DNA of 64,000 nt. Origin: Hordeum vulgare subsp. vulgare (Eukaryota > Streptophyta > Magnoliopsida > Poales > Poaceae). Shown here in pieces: positions 22,945 through 35,496 of this stretch; positions within the stretch are counted from its first letter, which is position 1; every line of letters begins with the position of its first letter. The translations under genes were made by a program, and so were the position numbers. The DNA is taken from positions 433,719,529 through 433,783,528 of the forward strand of contig NC_058522.1 of assembly GCF_904849725.1 (NCBI RefSeq). Direction: 5' to 3'. The notes below the pieces were generated by a model that saw nothing but the letters and a program-made list of their open reading frames with translations, ran no database searches and was not told the DNA's origin.

Positions 22945-24456
22945 TGATGACCCACAAGTATAGGGGATCTATCGTAGTCCTTTCGATAAGTAAGAGTGTC
23001 GAACCCAACGAGGAGCCGAAGGATCTGACAAGTGGTTTTCAGCAAGGTATTCTCTGCAAGCACTGATATTATCGGTAACACATAGTTGTGTGATAAGATA
23101 ATTCGTAGCAAGTAGCAATAGTAACAAAGGTGCAACAAAGTGGCCCAATCCCTCTTGTAGCAAGGGACAAGCCTGGAAAAACTCTTATAGGAGGTAAAAC
23201 ACTCCCGAGGACACATGGGAATTTCTATCAAGCTAGTTTTCATCATGTTCATATGATTCACGTTCGCTACTTTGATAGTTTGATATGTGGGTGGACCTCG
23301 CTTGGGTACTGCCCTTACTTGGACAAGCATCCCACTTATGATTAACCCCTCTCGCAAGCATCCGCAACTACGAAAGAATAATTAAGACAAAGTCTAACCA
23401 TAGCATTAAACTAGTGGATCCAAATCAGCCCCTTACGAAGCAACACATAAACTAGGGTTTAAGCTTCTGTCACTCTAGAAACCCAGCATCTACTTACTAC
23501 TTCCCAATGCCTTCCTCTAGGCACAAATAATGGTGAAGTGTTATGTAGTAGACGTTCACATAACACCAGTAGAGGAAAAACAACATACAACACATCAAAT
23601 TTTCTAACGAATACCAAATTCACATGACTACTTATAGCATGACTTATCCCGTGTCCTCAAGAACAAAAGTAACTACTCACAAAGCATAATCATATTCATG
23701 ACCATAGAGGAAATGAGTAGCATCAAAGATCTGAACATATAATCTTCCACCAAGTAATCCAACTAGCATCAACTACAGAGAGTAATTAACACTACTAGCA
23801 ACCTTACAAGTACCAATCGGAGTCGCGAGACGGAGATTGGTTACAAGAGATGAACTAGGGTTTGCAGATGAGATGGTGCTGATGAAGATGTTGATGGTGA
23901 TGAGTCCCCTTCGATGAGAGGAGTGTTGGTGATGACGATGGCGATGATTTCCCCCTCCGGGAGGGAAGTTTCCCCGATAGGATCTTCCTGCCGAGCTCTA
24001 GATTGGTTCTGCTCAAGTTCTGCCTCGTGGCACCGATGAATCCTCCGAAAAGCCCCCGCCTGATTTTTTCTAGAACGAAACCCTTCTTGTAGCTAAAGAG
24101 GGGGGCCAGAGGGCTAAGTGGGAGCCCACAAGCCCCCTAGGCGGGCCAGGGGGGAGGCCGCGCCTAGTAGGCTTGTAGCCTCCTGCTGGCGCCCCTCTGG
24201 TACTTCTTCGGCCTAGTATTTTTTATAAATCCCAAAAAAATCCTCATTGATTTCCCCGGTTTTGGAGTTGCGCAGAATAGGTATCTCAAACTTGCTCCTT
24301 TTTCAGGCCAGAATTCCAGCTGCCGGCATTCTCCCTCTTCATGTAAACATTGCAAAATAAGAGAGAAAAGGCATAAGTATTGTACCTTGAAGTGTAATAA
24401 CAGCCCAAAAAGCGATAAATATCAACATGAAAGCATGATGCAAAATGGACGTATCA
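22945..24456 (-). repeat. 3' LTR of element A
   Basis: 1512 bp, TG...CA ends. It includes the foldback described at 24122-24183, with arms damaged by small losses compared with the 5' copy. ORFs inside are incidental. Confidence 0.9.
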
Positions 24457-24471
24457 ACTCCCCCAAGCTTA
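24457..24471 (-). promoter_or_regulatory. Polypurine tract of element A
   Basis: In element orientation TAAGCTTGGGGGAGT directly precedes the LTR start TGATACG. This is the plus-strand priming site. The identical core occurs in element C at 62304-62317. Confidence 0.85.
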
Positions 24472-25392
24472 GACCTTGCTTGTCCTCAAGCGAAAGCCGA
24501 GATCGAGAAACATGCCCACCTGTTTAGAGAGAGAGGTGTCGACAAAACAAGATACGGACATGCAGGCATCATGATCATAGCTAGAACAACAATATAATCA
24601 TATCATCTCTTATGCTAAAGTGACAATTCCTTCACAAAGTAAAGTATGGATAGAGAACCTTACCGAGAATTAACAACCGATAGCCTTTAGTCATTGAAGT
24701 AATTGCAATTTATCACAACATCGGAAAGAGTCAAATAAGAGCTTGTAAAGCAAATCCACATACTCAATCATCTTTTCGTTCTCTACAATTGCTACAACTC
24801 ACGTGGTACTCATGATATCAAAGTTTCAGTTGGACACAGAGAAAGATAGGGGCTTATAGTTTCGCCTCCCAACCATTTACCCCAAGGCTAATGTCAACAA
24901 TAATAATTCATGAATACTTACTTCCAAGTTGACATATGAATACAAATCTTTCCCTCGCATATGACGTTAGCCAAGATAAAGGCGAAATAATGAATTGTTG
25001 TAGATCACCATGACTCTTTCAAGGGCAAAAAGTAAAGGTACAAGATAGGCCCTTCGTAGAGGGAAGCAGAGGTTGTCTTGCGCTTTTGAGGTTTGTATGT
25101 GCGTCCTCTTAGTGTGGAGGAACGTCACTTTATATTGCCTCCTGTGATAAAGAACTTTATTATGCAGTCTGTCGCTTTTGTGTCTTCCTCATCACAGGTT
25201 CGTACAAAGCTTATTTTCCACACAATAATAGATCATACATATTTAGGGAGCAATTTTTATTGCTTGCACCGATGACAACTTACTTGAAGGATCTTATTCA
25301 ATCCATAGGTAGGTATGGTGGACTCTCATGGCAAAACTGGGTTGAAGGTTTATGGATGCACAAGTAGTATCTCTATTTGGTGCGGGAATTTT

Positions 25393-27190
25393 TGTTGGGG
25401 AACGTCGCATGGGAAACAAAAATTTTCCTACGCGCACGAAGACCTATCATGGTGATGTCCATCTACGAGAGGGGATGAGTGATCTACGTACCCTTGTAGA
25501 TCGTACAGCAGAAGCGATTAGAGATCGCGGTTGATGTAGTGGAACGTCCTCACGTCCCTCGATCCGCCCCGCGAACAATCCCGCGATCAGTCCCACGATC
25601 TAGTACCGAACGGACGGCACCTCCGCGTTCAGCACACGTACAGCTCGACGATGATCTTGGCCTTCTTGATCCAGCAAGAGAGACGGAGAGGTAGAAGAGT
25701 TCTCCGGCAGCGTGACGATGCTCCGGAGGTTGGTGATGATCTTGTCTCAGCAGGGCTCCGCCCGAGCTCCGCAGAAACACGATCTAGAGGAAAAACTATG
25801 GAGGTATGTGGTCGGGCAGCCGTGAGAAAGTCGTCTCAAATCTGCCCTAAAAGCCCCATATATATAGGAGGAGGGAGGGGGACCTTGCCTTGGGGTCCAA
25901 GGGAACCCCAAGGGGTCGGCCGAGCCAGGGGGGAGGACTCTCCCCCCCCAAACCGAGTCCTACTTGGTTTGGTGGGAGGGAGTCCTTCCCCCTTCCCACC
26001 TTTCCCTTTTTTTTTCTTTCCTTTGATATTTTCTCTTCCTTGGCGCATAGGATTTCGTGGGCTGTCCCACCAGCCCACTAAGGGCTGGTGTGACCCCCCC
26101 AAATACCTATGGGCTTCCCCGGAGTGGGTTGCCCCCCTCCGGTGAACCCCCGGAACCCATTCGTCATTCCCGGTACATTCCCGGCAACTCCGAAAAAACC
26201 TTCCGGTAATCAAATGAGGTCATCCTATATATCAATCTTCGTTTCCGGACCATTCCGGAAACCCTCGTGACGTCCGTGATCTCATCCGGGACTCCGAACA
26301 ACATTCGGTAACCAACCATATAACTCAAATACGCATAAAACAACGTCGAACCTTAAGTGTGCAGACCCTGCGGGTTCGAGAACTATGTAGACATGACCCG
26401 AGAGACTCCTCGGTCAATATCCAATAGCGGGACCTGGATGCCCATATTGAATCCTACATATTCTACGAAGATCTTATCGTTTGAACCTCAGTGCCAAGGA
26501 TTCGTATAATCCCGTATGTCATTCCCTTTGTCCTTCGGTATGTTACTTGCCCGAGATTCGATCGTCAGTATCCGCATACCTATTTCAACCTCGTTTACCG
26601 GCAAGTCTCTTTACTCGTTCCGTAATACAAGATCCCGCAACTTACACTAAGTTACATTTGGTTGCAAGGCTTGTGTGTGATGTTGTATTACCGAGTGGGC
26701 CCCGAGATACCTCTCCGTCACATGGAGTGACAAATCCCAGTCTTGATCCATACTAACTCAACTAACACCTTCGGAGATACCTGTAGAGCATCTTTATAGT
26801 CACCCAGTTACGTTGCGACGTAGTGAGTTATATGATCTCATGGTCATAGGAATAAATACTTGACACGCAGAAAACAGTAGCAACAAAATGACACGATCAA
26901 CATGCTACGTCTATTAGTTTGGGTCTAGTCCATCACGTGATTCTCCCAATGACGTGATCCAGTTATCAAGCAACAACACCTTGTTCATAATCAGAAGACA
27001 CTGACTATCATCGATCAACTGGCTAGCCAACTAGAGGCATGCTAGGGACGGTGTTTTGTCTATGTATCCACACATGTAAATGAGTCTTCATTCAATACAA
27101 TTATAGCATGGATAATAAACTATTATCTTGATACAGGAATTATAATAATAACTATACATTTATTATTGCCTCTAGGGCATAATTCCAACA
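25393..27190 (-). mobile_element. Solo Copia LTR, Angela-like
   Basis: In element orientation it runs from TGTTGGAATTATGCCC (27190) to CGTTCCCCAACA (25393), 1798 bp, with the perfect 5-bp TSD ATTTT (25388-25392 and 27191-27195). No internal region is present, so the original element was reduced to one LTR by LTR-LTR recombination. It is closely related to the LTRs of element E. Confidence 0.93.
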
Positions 27191-27747
27191 ATTTTGGCTA
27201 ATACGAGGTGGAAGCAATCGTCACATGCTAAGGGATCTCTAGTCATATAGCATTGTTCGGAACCAAGCAAACACAATTCATTATGTTGTCTTCCTTGTCC
27301 AACATCCACTTCTAAGCATGTAATAGTGTAGTGAGTGTTCACAATCATAGATGGTGTCAAAGATGATATATTTATATGTGAACCTCTCCTTCTTTATCAC
27401 GTCCTATTAATTGCAACAATGACCAAGGTCTACGTTTGTCTACCCTCAACAAGTTTCAATCATCATTCTTTTTATATGTGAAGCCATCACTTCCCATAAG
27501 AACATTGCATGATCTTTTCTTGCTTTTGTTCTTTTCTCATTCTTTTGATCATGGCATGAGGCAAGGCCCTTAACTAAGACACTCTTTATTATATGACTCA
27601 CAAGCTCGAATACATCGGGGGTGACACAAAGCAAAACTCAAGCCTAAAACACTAAGACCTTTAATTCTACTAGAGAAATATAAAACCAAAAAGGAACGAA
27701 CTAAGAAAAGGTAAAGGCAAAAGATGTGATGGTGATACAATACCGGG

Positions 27748-27790
27748 GCAACTCCCCCAAGCTTGGCACAAGCCAAGGGGATTGCCCATA
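27748..27790 (-). other. PPT-like hairpin after the extra ORF of element A
   Basis: GGGCAACTCCCCCAAGCTTG followed by GCACAAGCCAAGGGGATTGCCC can fold on itself. One arm is the inverse of AAGCTTGGGGGAGTTG, the same 16-mer as the true PPT plus the LTR's first bases. The same hairpin follows the extra ORF in element C (60791-60832). Confidence 0.7.
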
Positions 27791-27797
27791 CCCGTGC

Positions 27798-28319
27798 TTA
27801 GTTGTCTTCCTTTGGAGGTGATGGTGGTGGAGTTGTTGCAACATGGGTTTGGTCCTCCGTCTTGCAAGGCATATGTGTTCCATCATGGAAAGATGACCCA
27901 GTCTACGGAATCCTCAAATCTGCAGCCAACCGTAGTGATTTAAATCTACACTCATACTCACAGTTTTGGTTATGCAGGTCATAGATCTGGGCTTGGAGGT
28001 GATCAATCCTGTCATAGAGCCTGGAGAGGTGCTTCCCAATGTCATTGGCATCGATATTGTGCTTGTTGGTGAACTCCGTGATCGTCATGTGGTTGGCGTT
28101 GAGTCCACGCTCCACCATCCCTTGGCACTTGAAGACTTACTGTTCCATTACTTTGAGCCTCGCCTCCATGCTTCCGGTCTTCTTGGGCCCCTCAACATCA
28201 CGCATATGCAGCATCCCCTCACGCATCGCAATAGATTGAGGGTGTTGCAGCACTCCCGCGAGGTAGAGATTGATGACCTTCTCGAAGATCTTGTCCTTCG
28301 GAGTTTTTGGTGACGCCAT
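27798..28319 (-). pseudogene. Extra ORF after pol (env position) in element A, broken
   Basis: Starts MASPKTPKDKIFEKVINLYL at 28319. It is interrupted by a stop near 28137, continues MVERGLNANHMTITEF and a heptad-like stretch (LSRLYDRIDHLQAQIYDL), meets a stop at 27903-27905, and in the same frame ends TPPPSPPKEDN at 27798. There is no membrane segment or signal peptide, so it is not envelope-like beyond its position. It appears to be a coiled-coil protein. Athila relatives place an env-like ORF here, often expressed from spliced RNA. A pyrimidine tract and CTGCTGCAG lie just upstream of the ATG, a plausible 3' splice site. Confidence 0.6.
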
Positions 28320-28453
28320 AGCGATCTAGATCTGCAGCAGAAACAGGCTCGAAACGAAAACAGAGGAAATTTGAGTGATACGAGGGTCAGACCTTTCGGG
28401 AGAATATATAATGATTTTTTTCCGACCAGAAGGAGTACTCCGCAAGAAAACGG

Positions 28454-28554
28454 AGTCCGGGAGGCACACGAGGTGGCCACAAGCCCCCCAGGCGCGGCAA
28501 GGGGGGTGGCCCGCCCCTGGCAGGCTTGTCGCCTCCTCGTGCGCTTTCCGGACT
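28454..28554 (-). other. About 100-nt hairpin between pol and the extra ORF (element A)
   Basis: The arms start AGTCCGG and pair over about 32 nt with a handful of mismatches, including CACGAGG/CCTCGTG and ACAAGCC/GGCTTGT blocks. The element C counterpart is at 60129-60227. A TATATATTC TATA-like string lies about 50 bp further downstream in element orientation (near 28405). Confidence 0.8.
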
Positions 28555-28602
28555 ACTTCAAAATTTCTATTTTTTCAAAAATTCCAAAACGGAGAAAAAT
28601 TC

Positions 28603-31600
28603 CTACTGGAAAAGTTTTGGAGTCTGTTTACTTACCGAATCACATACCTCTTCGTTTTCGAAGTCTGAAATAGGCTGATAAATATCCCTTAGGTACTCCT
28701 CCGGAGTTATGGTATTGATAATATTGCTTTCAACATTTATAGGAGTACCTCAGATATAATGCTTGATTCTCTGCCCATTTACCACTCTCGGACAATTACC
28801 TTCCGTGTTGTTGATCGTGATAGCACCGGAACGATATATTTCCTCAACTATGTAAGAACCTTCCCATTTAGAGAGAAGCTTGCGTGCAAAAAATCTTAAA
28901 CGAGAATTATATAGCAAGACATAATCACCTACATTAAACTCACCCTTTTGTATCCTTTTATCATGCCACCTCTTAACCTTTTCTTTGAACAACTTGGCAT
29001 TCTCATATGCCTGAGTTCTCCATTCATCAAGCGAGCTAATATCAAATAACCTCTTCTCACCAGCAAGTTTGAAATCAAAGTTGAGCTCTTTGATTGCCCA
29101 ATAATCCTTATGCTCTAGCTCAAGAGGTAAATGACATGCTTTACCGTACACCATTTTGTACGGAGACATGCCCATGGGATTCTTATAGGCAGTTCTATAA
29201 GCCCACAGTGCATCATCGAGCTTCTTAGACCAATTCTTTCTAGACCTATTGACAGTCTTTTGCAGAATTAGTTTAATCTCTCTATTTCTTAGCTCTACTT
29301 GACCACTAGACTAAGGGTGATAGGGGGACGCAATTCTATGATTGACATCGTACTTAGCAAGCGTTTTACGGAAATCACCATGAATGAAATGTGAACCACC
29401 ATCGATCATTAGATATCTAGGGACTCCAAATCTAGGGTAAATAACTTCTTTAAGCATCCTGATAGAAGTGTTGTGATCAACACTACTGGTTGTTATAGCT
29501 TCTACCCACTTAGTGACGTAATCAACAACAACTAGGATACGAGTATACCAGTTGGATTTTGGAAAACGTCCCATATAATCAAAGCCCCAAACATCAAATG
29601 GCTCAATGACAAGTGAATAATTCATAGGCATTTCCTGACGTTTACCGATATTACCTATTCTTTGACATTCGTCACAAGACAAGACAAACTTACGGGCATC
29701 CTTGAAGAGAGTAGGCCAATAGAAACCTGATTGCAATACCTTGTGTGCAGTTCTATCTCCCGCATGGTGTCCTCCGTAGGCCTCGGAGTGACACTTCTGT
29801 AGGATCTGTCCTTGTTCATGTTGAGGTACACAACGTCTAATAACACCATCTACTCCTTCCTTATAAAGGTGAGGATCATCCCAGAAGTAATGTCTCAAAT
29901 CAAAGAAGAATTTCTTCTTTTGGTGGTATGTGAAACTAGGTGCTATATATTTGGCAACGATATAGTTTGCATAATCAGCATACCATGGTGCACTACGTGA
30001 AGCATTGATGACACTCAATTGCTCACCGGGAAAGCTATCATCAATAGGTTGTGGGTCATCAAGAACGTTCTCCAACTTAGACAAGTTATCTGCTACGGGG
30101 TTATCAGCACCCTTCCTGTCGACAACATGCAAATCAAATTCTTGTAGCAAGAGAACCCATCTGATAAGTCTAGGTTTAGCGTCTTTCTTCTCCATGAGGT
30201 ACTTAATAGCAGCATGATGTGTGAATAGTGACTTTGGAATCAACTATGTCAGACCTGAAATTTTCACATGCAAACACGACTGATAAAAATTTCTTTTCCG
30301 TAGTAGCATAGTTTCTTTGGGCACTGTCTAGAGTTTTACAAGCATAGTGCATAACATTCAACTTCTTATCGACTCTTTGCCCTAGGACAACACCAACAAC
30401 ATAATCACTAGCATCACACATGATTTCAAAAGGTAAGTTCCAATCAGGTGGTTGAACAATAGGTGCAGTTATCAAAGCCTTCTTAAGTATTTCGAAGGCT
30501 TCCTCACAATCATCGTCAAAAACAAAAGGAATATCCTTTTGCAAGAGATTGGTAAGAGGCCTAGAAATCTTAGAGAAGTCTTTAATGAACCTTCTATAGA
30601 AACTAGCATGACCAAGGAAACTTCTTATACCTTTGATATCCGTGGGGCATGGCATTTTCTCGATTGCATCAACCTTAGCCTTATCGACTTCAATACCTCT
30701 TTCAGAAATTTTATGTCCTAAGACGATGCCTTCATTAACCATAAAGTGGAACTTCTCCCAATTCAAGACAAGATTGGTATCTTTACATCTCTGCAAGACT
30801 CGATCAAGGTTGCTGAGGCAATCATCAAAAGAAGACCCGTAAACGAAGAAGTCATCCATGAAAACCTCAACAATCTTTTCACAAGAGTCAGAGAATATAG
30901 CCATCATGCATCTTTGAAAGGTGGCAGGTACATTACATAAGCCAAAAGGCATACGTCTGTAAGCAAAGGTACCGAAAGGGCAGGTGAAAGTGGTTTTCTC
31001 CTGATCAGATTGTGCAACAGGTATTTGGGAGAAACCAGTATAACCGTCTAGAAAGCAGAAGTGTGTGTGTTTAGATAGTCTTTCTAGCATTTGGTCGATA
31101 AAAGACAAAGGGTAATGATCTTTCCTAGTGGCTTTATTCAATTTCCTAAAATCGATCACCATCCTATAGCCAGTAATAATCCTCTGTGGGATCAATTCAT
31201 CCTTATCATTAGGGACAACAGTAATGCCTCCCTTCTTAGGGACGCAATGCACCGGACTCACCCAATCACTATGAGCAACATGATAGATAATACCCGCTTC
31301 CAGGAGCTTTAGTATTTCTTTTCTTACTACCTCTTTCATCTTAGGATTTAATCTCCATTGATGATCAGCAACTCGTTTGGAATCAGGATCGGTTTTAATC
31401 TTGTGCTGGCATAGAGTGGAACTAATGCCTTTAAGATCATCAAGAGTATAACCAATAGCAGCACGGTGCTTCCTCGGAGTTTTTAGTAACTTCTTTTCTT
31501 CATGCTCTGAGAGGCTAGCACTAATAATAACAGGATATATCTCTTTCTCATCAAGATAAGCATACTTAAGAGTATCAGGCAACGGTAATGATCTTTCCTA

Positions 31601-33852
31601 GTGGCTTTATTCAATTTCCTAAAATCGATCACCATCCTATAGCCAGTAATAATCCTCTGTGGGATCAATTCATCCTTATCATTAGGGACAACAGTAATGC
31701 CTCCCTTCTTAGGGACGCAATGCACCGGACTCACCCAATCACTATGAGCAACAGGATAGATAATACCCGCTTCCAGGAGCTTTAGTATTTCTTTTCTTAC
31801 TACCTCTTTCATCTTAGGATTTAATCTCCGTTGATGATCAGCAACTCGTTTGGAATCAGGATCGGTTTTAATCTTGTGCTGGCATAGAGTGGGACTAATG
31901 CCTTTCAGATCATCAAGAGTATAACCAATAGCAGCACGGTGCTTCCTCAGAGTTTTTAGTAACTTCCTTTCTTCATGCTCTGAGAGGCTAGCAGTAATAA
32001 TAACAGGATATATCTCTTTCTCATCAAAATAAGCATACTTAAGAGTATCAGGCAACTGTTTAAGCTCGAACACAGGATCACCCTTTGGTGGGGGTGGATC
32101 TCCAAGCAGTTCAACAGGCAAATTATTCTTAAGGATAAGATATTGTTCTAAGACAACTCTATCTATCTCATCCCTTTCATCCATATGCATATCATTTTCA
32201 TGCTCAAGCAAGTATTGCTCTAAAGGATTAGTAGGAGGCATGTCAATAGAAGCTAGGGCAATAGTTTCATCCCTACTAGGCAACTCTTTTTCATGAGGTT
32301 GTCTACCAAACTTGGAGAAGTTGAACTCATGTGACACGCCTTCAAAGCCAACAGTGACAGCTTGCTTCTCACAATCAATATGAGCATTGACCGTATTGAG
32401 AAAAGGTCTACCAAATATGATGGGACAAAAGCTATCTTGTGTGGTAGCAAGAACGAGGAAATCAGCAGGATACTTCGTTTTACCACACAAGACTTCAACA
32501 TCTCTAACAATTCCCACAGGGAAGATAGTATCTCTATTGGCAAGTTGAATAGTGACATCAATGGGTTCTATCTCGACAGGTGCAATCTCGTCTTTAATTT
32601 CATCATATAAGGATTGAGGTATTGCACTAACACTAGCACCCACATCATATAAACCATGATAACAATGATCTCCTATCTTAACAGAAACAACAGGCGTGCC
32701 AACAACAGGCCTATGTTTGTCTCTAGCGTGTGGTTCAGCAATTCTAGCAGCGTCTTCACGGAAGTGAATATCATGGCCATCAACATTGTCGGACAGGAGA
32801 TCTTTGATAATAGCAATGCTAGGTTCAACTGTAATTTGCTCAGGAGGTGTAGGTGTTCTAATGTAGCCCCTACGTATCACATTTGAAGCTTTAAATTGAT
32901 CCATTATCCTAACAGGGAAAGGTGGTTTCTCAATGTAAGCACTGCGAACAATAGGATCATTATAGGCAATGACTTTCTCTTCAACTGGATTGGATTTAAC
33001 TACATTGACTTCTAAGGGAGGATGATATTTAAACCACTTCTCTTTGGGGAGATCAATATGAGCAGCAAATAATTCACACAATGAAGCTACTATCTCAGAG
33101 TCAAGTCCATACTTGGCGCTAAAATCACAAAAGGTATTTGTTTCAACAAAGGATTTAACGCAATCAAACATGAAATTCATACCTGTCTCCTTACCTTCAT
33201 CAAGCTCCCAATCTTCAGAGTTGCGTTTAATTCTTTCTAATAAATTCCATATGAAGTCAATATCTCTCTTCATAAAAGAACCGGTACAAGAAGTATCAAG
33301 CATGGTGCGATCATCATGAGAAAGCCGAGCATAGAAGTTTTGAATGATAATTTCTCTCGAGAGCTCATGGTTGGGGCATGAATATAACATTGATTTAATC
33401 CTCTCCCAAGCTTGAGCGATGCTTTTTCTGTCACGAGGCCAAAAATTATATATATAATCCCGATCACGATGTACTAAATGCATAGGATAAAACTTTTGAT
33501 GAAATTCCAATTTGAACCGATTGTAGTTCCATGATCCAGAATCATCACATAGCCTATACCATGTCAACGCCTTATCCCTCAAAGATAAGGGAAAGACCTT
33601 CTTCTTGACCTCATCCTCGGGCAAACCTGCAAGCTTAAATAAACCAAAAACTTCATCTACATAGATTAGATGCAAGTCTGGATGTGATGTTCCATCTCCT
33701 ATAAAAGGATTAACCAGCAGTTTCTCAAGCATACCCGAAGGAAATTCATAGAAAATATTTTCAGTAGGTGCAGCAGGTTGAGGAGCAACTCTTTGTGCTT
33801 CCGTTCGAGGTGAAGATACCCCGAACAAGCCCCTCAAAGGATTAGTTTCCAT
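28603..33852 (-). pseudogene. gag-pol polyprotein of element A, broken
   Basis: Starts METNPLRGLFG at 33852 and ends at the stop 28603-28605. Gag capsid homology covers about 33720-33200 and no zinc knuckle is seen. Protease has LYDVGASVSAIP near 32620. Reverse transcriptase carries VEVFMDDFFVYG (catalytic DD) near 30860. RNase H begins [11 protein letters not shown] near 30410. Integrase has the HHCC finger (HSEAYGGHH ... CDECQR, about 29790-29660), then [13 protein letters not shown] and QVELRNRE. Breaks: a 473-bp tandem duplication in RT (31111-32056) that shifts the frame, a 2-nt loss near 30215, TAG at 29311-29313 and TGA near 28759. The polyprotein builds particles, copies RNA and integrates cDNA in active relatives. 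Confidence 0.92.
31111..32056 (-). repeat. 473-bp tandem duplication inside reverse transcriptase
   Basis: 31111-31583 and 31584-32056 are direct copies, abutting exactly, with 8 differences by my count. The length is not a multiple of three, so translation leaves frame at the junction. The duplicated part encodes from LPDTLKYAY to [10 protein letters not shown], the N-terminal region of RT. Element C has a single copy. Confidence 0.95.
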
Positions 33853-33930
33853 AGTGACGAGTAACAATAAATTTCAGCACACTATATAAATGTTTCCTTA
33901 CCAAATTCCACTTACTAAAGGCGCTTCACT

Positions 33931-33947
33931 CCCCGGCAACGATGCCA
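33931..33947 (-). promoter_or_regulatory. Primer binding site of element A (tRNA-Asp type)
   Basis: In element orientation TGGCATCGTTGCCGGGG, 11 nt after the 5' LTR. It resembles the complement of the 3' end of plant tRNA-Asp (consensus TGGCGCCGTTGCCGGGG), with one apparent difference at the fifth position (A for G). Confidence 0.8.
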
Positions 33948-33958
33948 GAAAAGAGTCT

Positions 33959-35481
33959 TGATGACCCACAAGTATAGGGGATCTATCGTAGTCCTTTCGA
34001 TAAGTAAGAGTGTCGAACCCAACAAGGAGCACAAGGATCTAACAAGTGGTTTTCAGCAAGGTAATATCTGCAAGCACTGAAATTATCGGGAACAAGTAGT
34101 TGTATGGTGAGATGATTCATAGCAAGTAGAAAGTAACAAAAGTAACAACGGTGCAGCAAAGTGGACCAATCCCTTTTGTAGCTGGGGACAAGCCTGGACA
34201 AAGTCTTATAGGAGGTAAAACGCTCCCGAGGACACACGGGTATTTCTGTCAAGCTAGTTTTCATCATGTTCATATGATTCGCGTTTGCTACTTTGATAGT
34301 TTGATATGTGGGTGGACCGTCGTTTGGGTACTGCCCTTACTTGGACAAGCATACCACTTATGATTAACCCCTCTCGCAAGCATCCGCAACTATGAAAGAA
34401 GAATTAAGAAAAATTCTAACCATAGTATTAAACTAGTGGATCCAAATCAGCCCCTTACGAAGCAACGCATAAACTAGGGTTTAAGCTTCTGTTACTCTAG
34501 CAACCCATCATCTACTTACTACTTCCCAATGCCTTGCTCTAGGGCCAAATAGTGGTGAAGTGTTATGTAGTAGACGTTCACATAACACCACTAGAGGAAA
34601 AACAACATACAACACATCAAATTATCGAACGAATACCAAATTCACATGACTACTTATAGCATGACTTATCCCATGTCCTCAGGAACAAAAGTAACTATTC
34701 ACAAAGCATAATCATATTCATGACCAGAGAGGTAATGAGTAGCATCAAAGATCTGAACATATAATCTTTCACCAAGTAATCCAACTAGCATGAACTACAA
34801 AGAGTAATTAACACTACTAGCAACCTTACAAGTACAAATCGGAGTCGCGAGATGGAGATTGGTTACAAGGGATGAACTAGGGTTTGGAGATGAGATGGTG
34901 CTGATGAAGATTTTGATGGTGATGAGTCCCCTTCGATGAGAGGAGTGTTGGTGATGACGATGGCGATGATTTCCCCCTCCGGGAGGGAAGTTTCCCCGAC
35001 AGGATCTTCCTGCCGGAGCTCTAGATTGGTTCTGCTCAAGTTTTGCCTCGTGGCGCCGATGAATCCTCCGAAAAGCCCCCTCCTGATTTTTTCTAGAACG
35101 AAACCCTTCTTGTAGCTAAAGAGGGGGGCCAGAGGGCCAAGTGGGAGCCCACAAGCCCCCTAGGCGCGGCCAGGGGGGAGGCCGCGCCTAGCAGGCTTGT
35201 GGCCTCCTGCTGGCGCCCCACTGGTACTTCTTCAGCCCAGTATTTTTTATAAATCCCAAAAAAATCCTCGTTGATTTTCACGGCTTTTGGAGTTGCGCAG
35301 AATAGGTATCTCAAACTTGCTCCTTTTTCAGGCCAGAATTTTAGCTGCCGGCATTCTCCCTCTTCATGTAAACCTTGCAAAATAAGGGAGAAAAGGCATA
35401 AGTATTGTACCGTGAAGTGTAATAACAGCCCAAAAAGTGATAAATATCAACATGAAAGCATGATGCAAAATGGACGTATCA
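33959..35481 (-). repeat. 5' LTR of element A
   Basis: 1523 bp, TG...CA ends. It contains a 62-nt foldback at 35145-35206. It is followed at 35482 by unrelated GC-rich DNA without the expected TSD. Confidence 0.9.
35145..35206 (-). other. LTR hairpin with CCACAAGCC/GGCTTGTGG stem (element A)
   Basis: Arms pair as GAG/CTC, CCACAAGCC/GGCTTGTGG and TAGGCGCGGCC/GGCCGCGCCTA around a purine loop, 62 nt in all. Counterparts lie at 24122-24183 (damaged) and 36699-36760 in LTR D (62 nt, one A:C mismatch). Confidence 0.85.
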
Positions 35482-35496
35482 ACGACCTCCACAGTC

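Larger units (their letters stand above)
24472..27797 (-). other. 3' untranslated region of element A, interrupted by a solo LTR
   Basis: Colinear with element C at about 60781-62300 on the plus strand. For example, the sequence around the solo LTR insertion (GCGGGAATTTT, then GGCTAATACGAGG) matches the uninterrupted C sequence near 61375-61400. No ORF is shared between the two copies here. Its role may be regulatory or packaging. Confidence 0.75.
22945..35481 (-). mobile_element. Gypsy retrotransposon, Athila lineage (element A)
   Basis: Two LTRs (22945-24456 and 33959-35481) flank, on the minus strand, a tRNA-Asp-like PBS, gag-PR-RT-RH-IN, an extra ORF and a PPT. LTRs begin TGATACGTCCATTTTGCATC and end TATACTTGTGGGTCATCA in element orientation. 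The lineage call follows from the gag/PR style and the tRNA-Asp primer site; a family name such as Fatima is only a guess. Expected TSDs do not match (CGGGC and ACGAC). The two LTRs differ at roughly one base in ten in the first 300 bp read. A solo Copia LTR interrupts the 3' untranslated part. Confidence 0.92.

Noticed and set aside
22357..22947. 196-codon ORF (+) and 150-codon ORF (-)
   Set aside because: Low-complexity Pro/Arg/Ala translations of GC-rich DNA on both strands; no recognisable domain.
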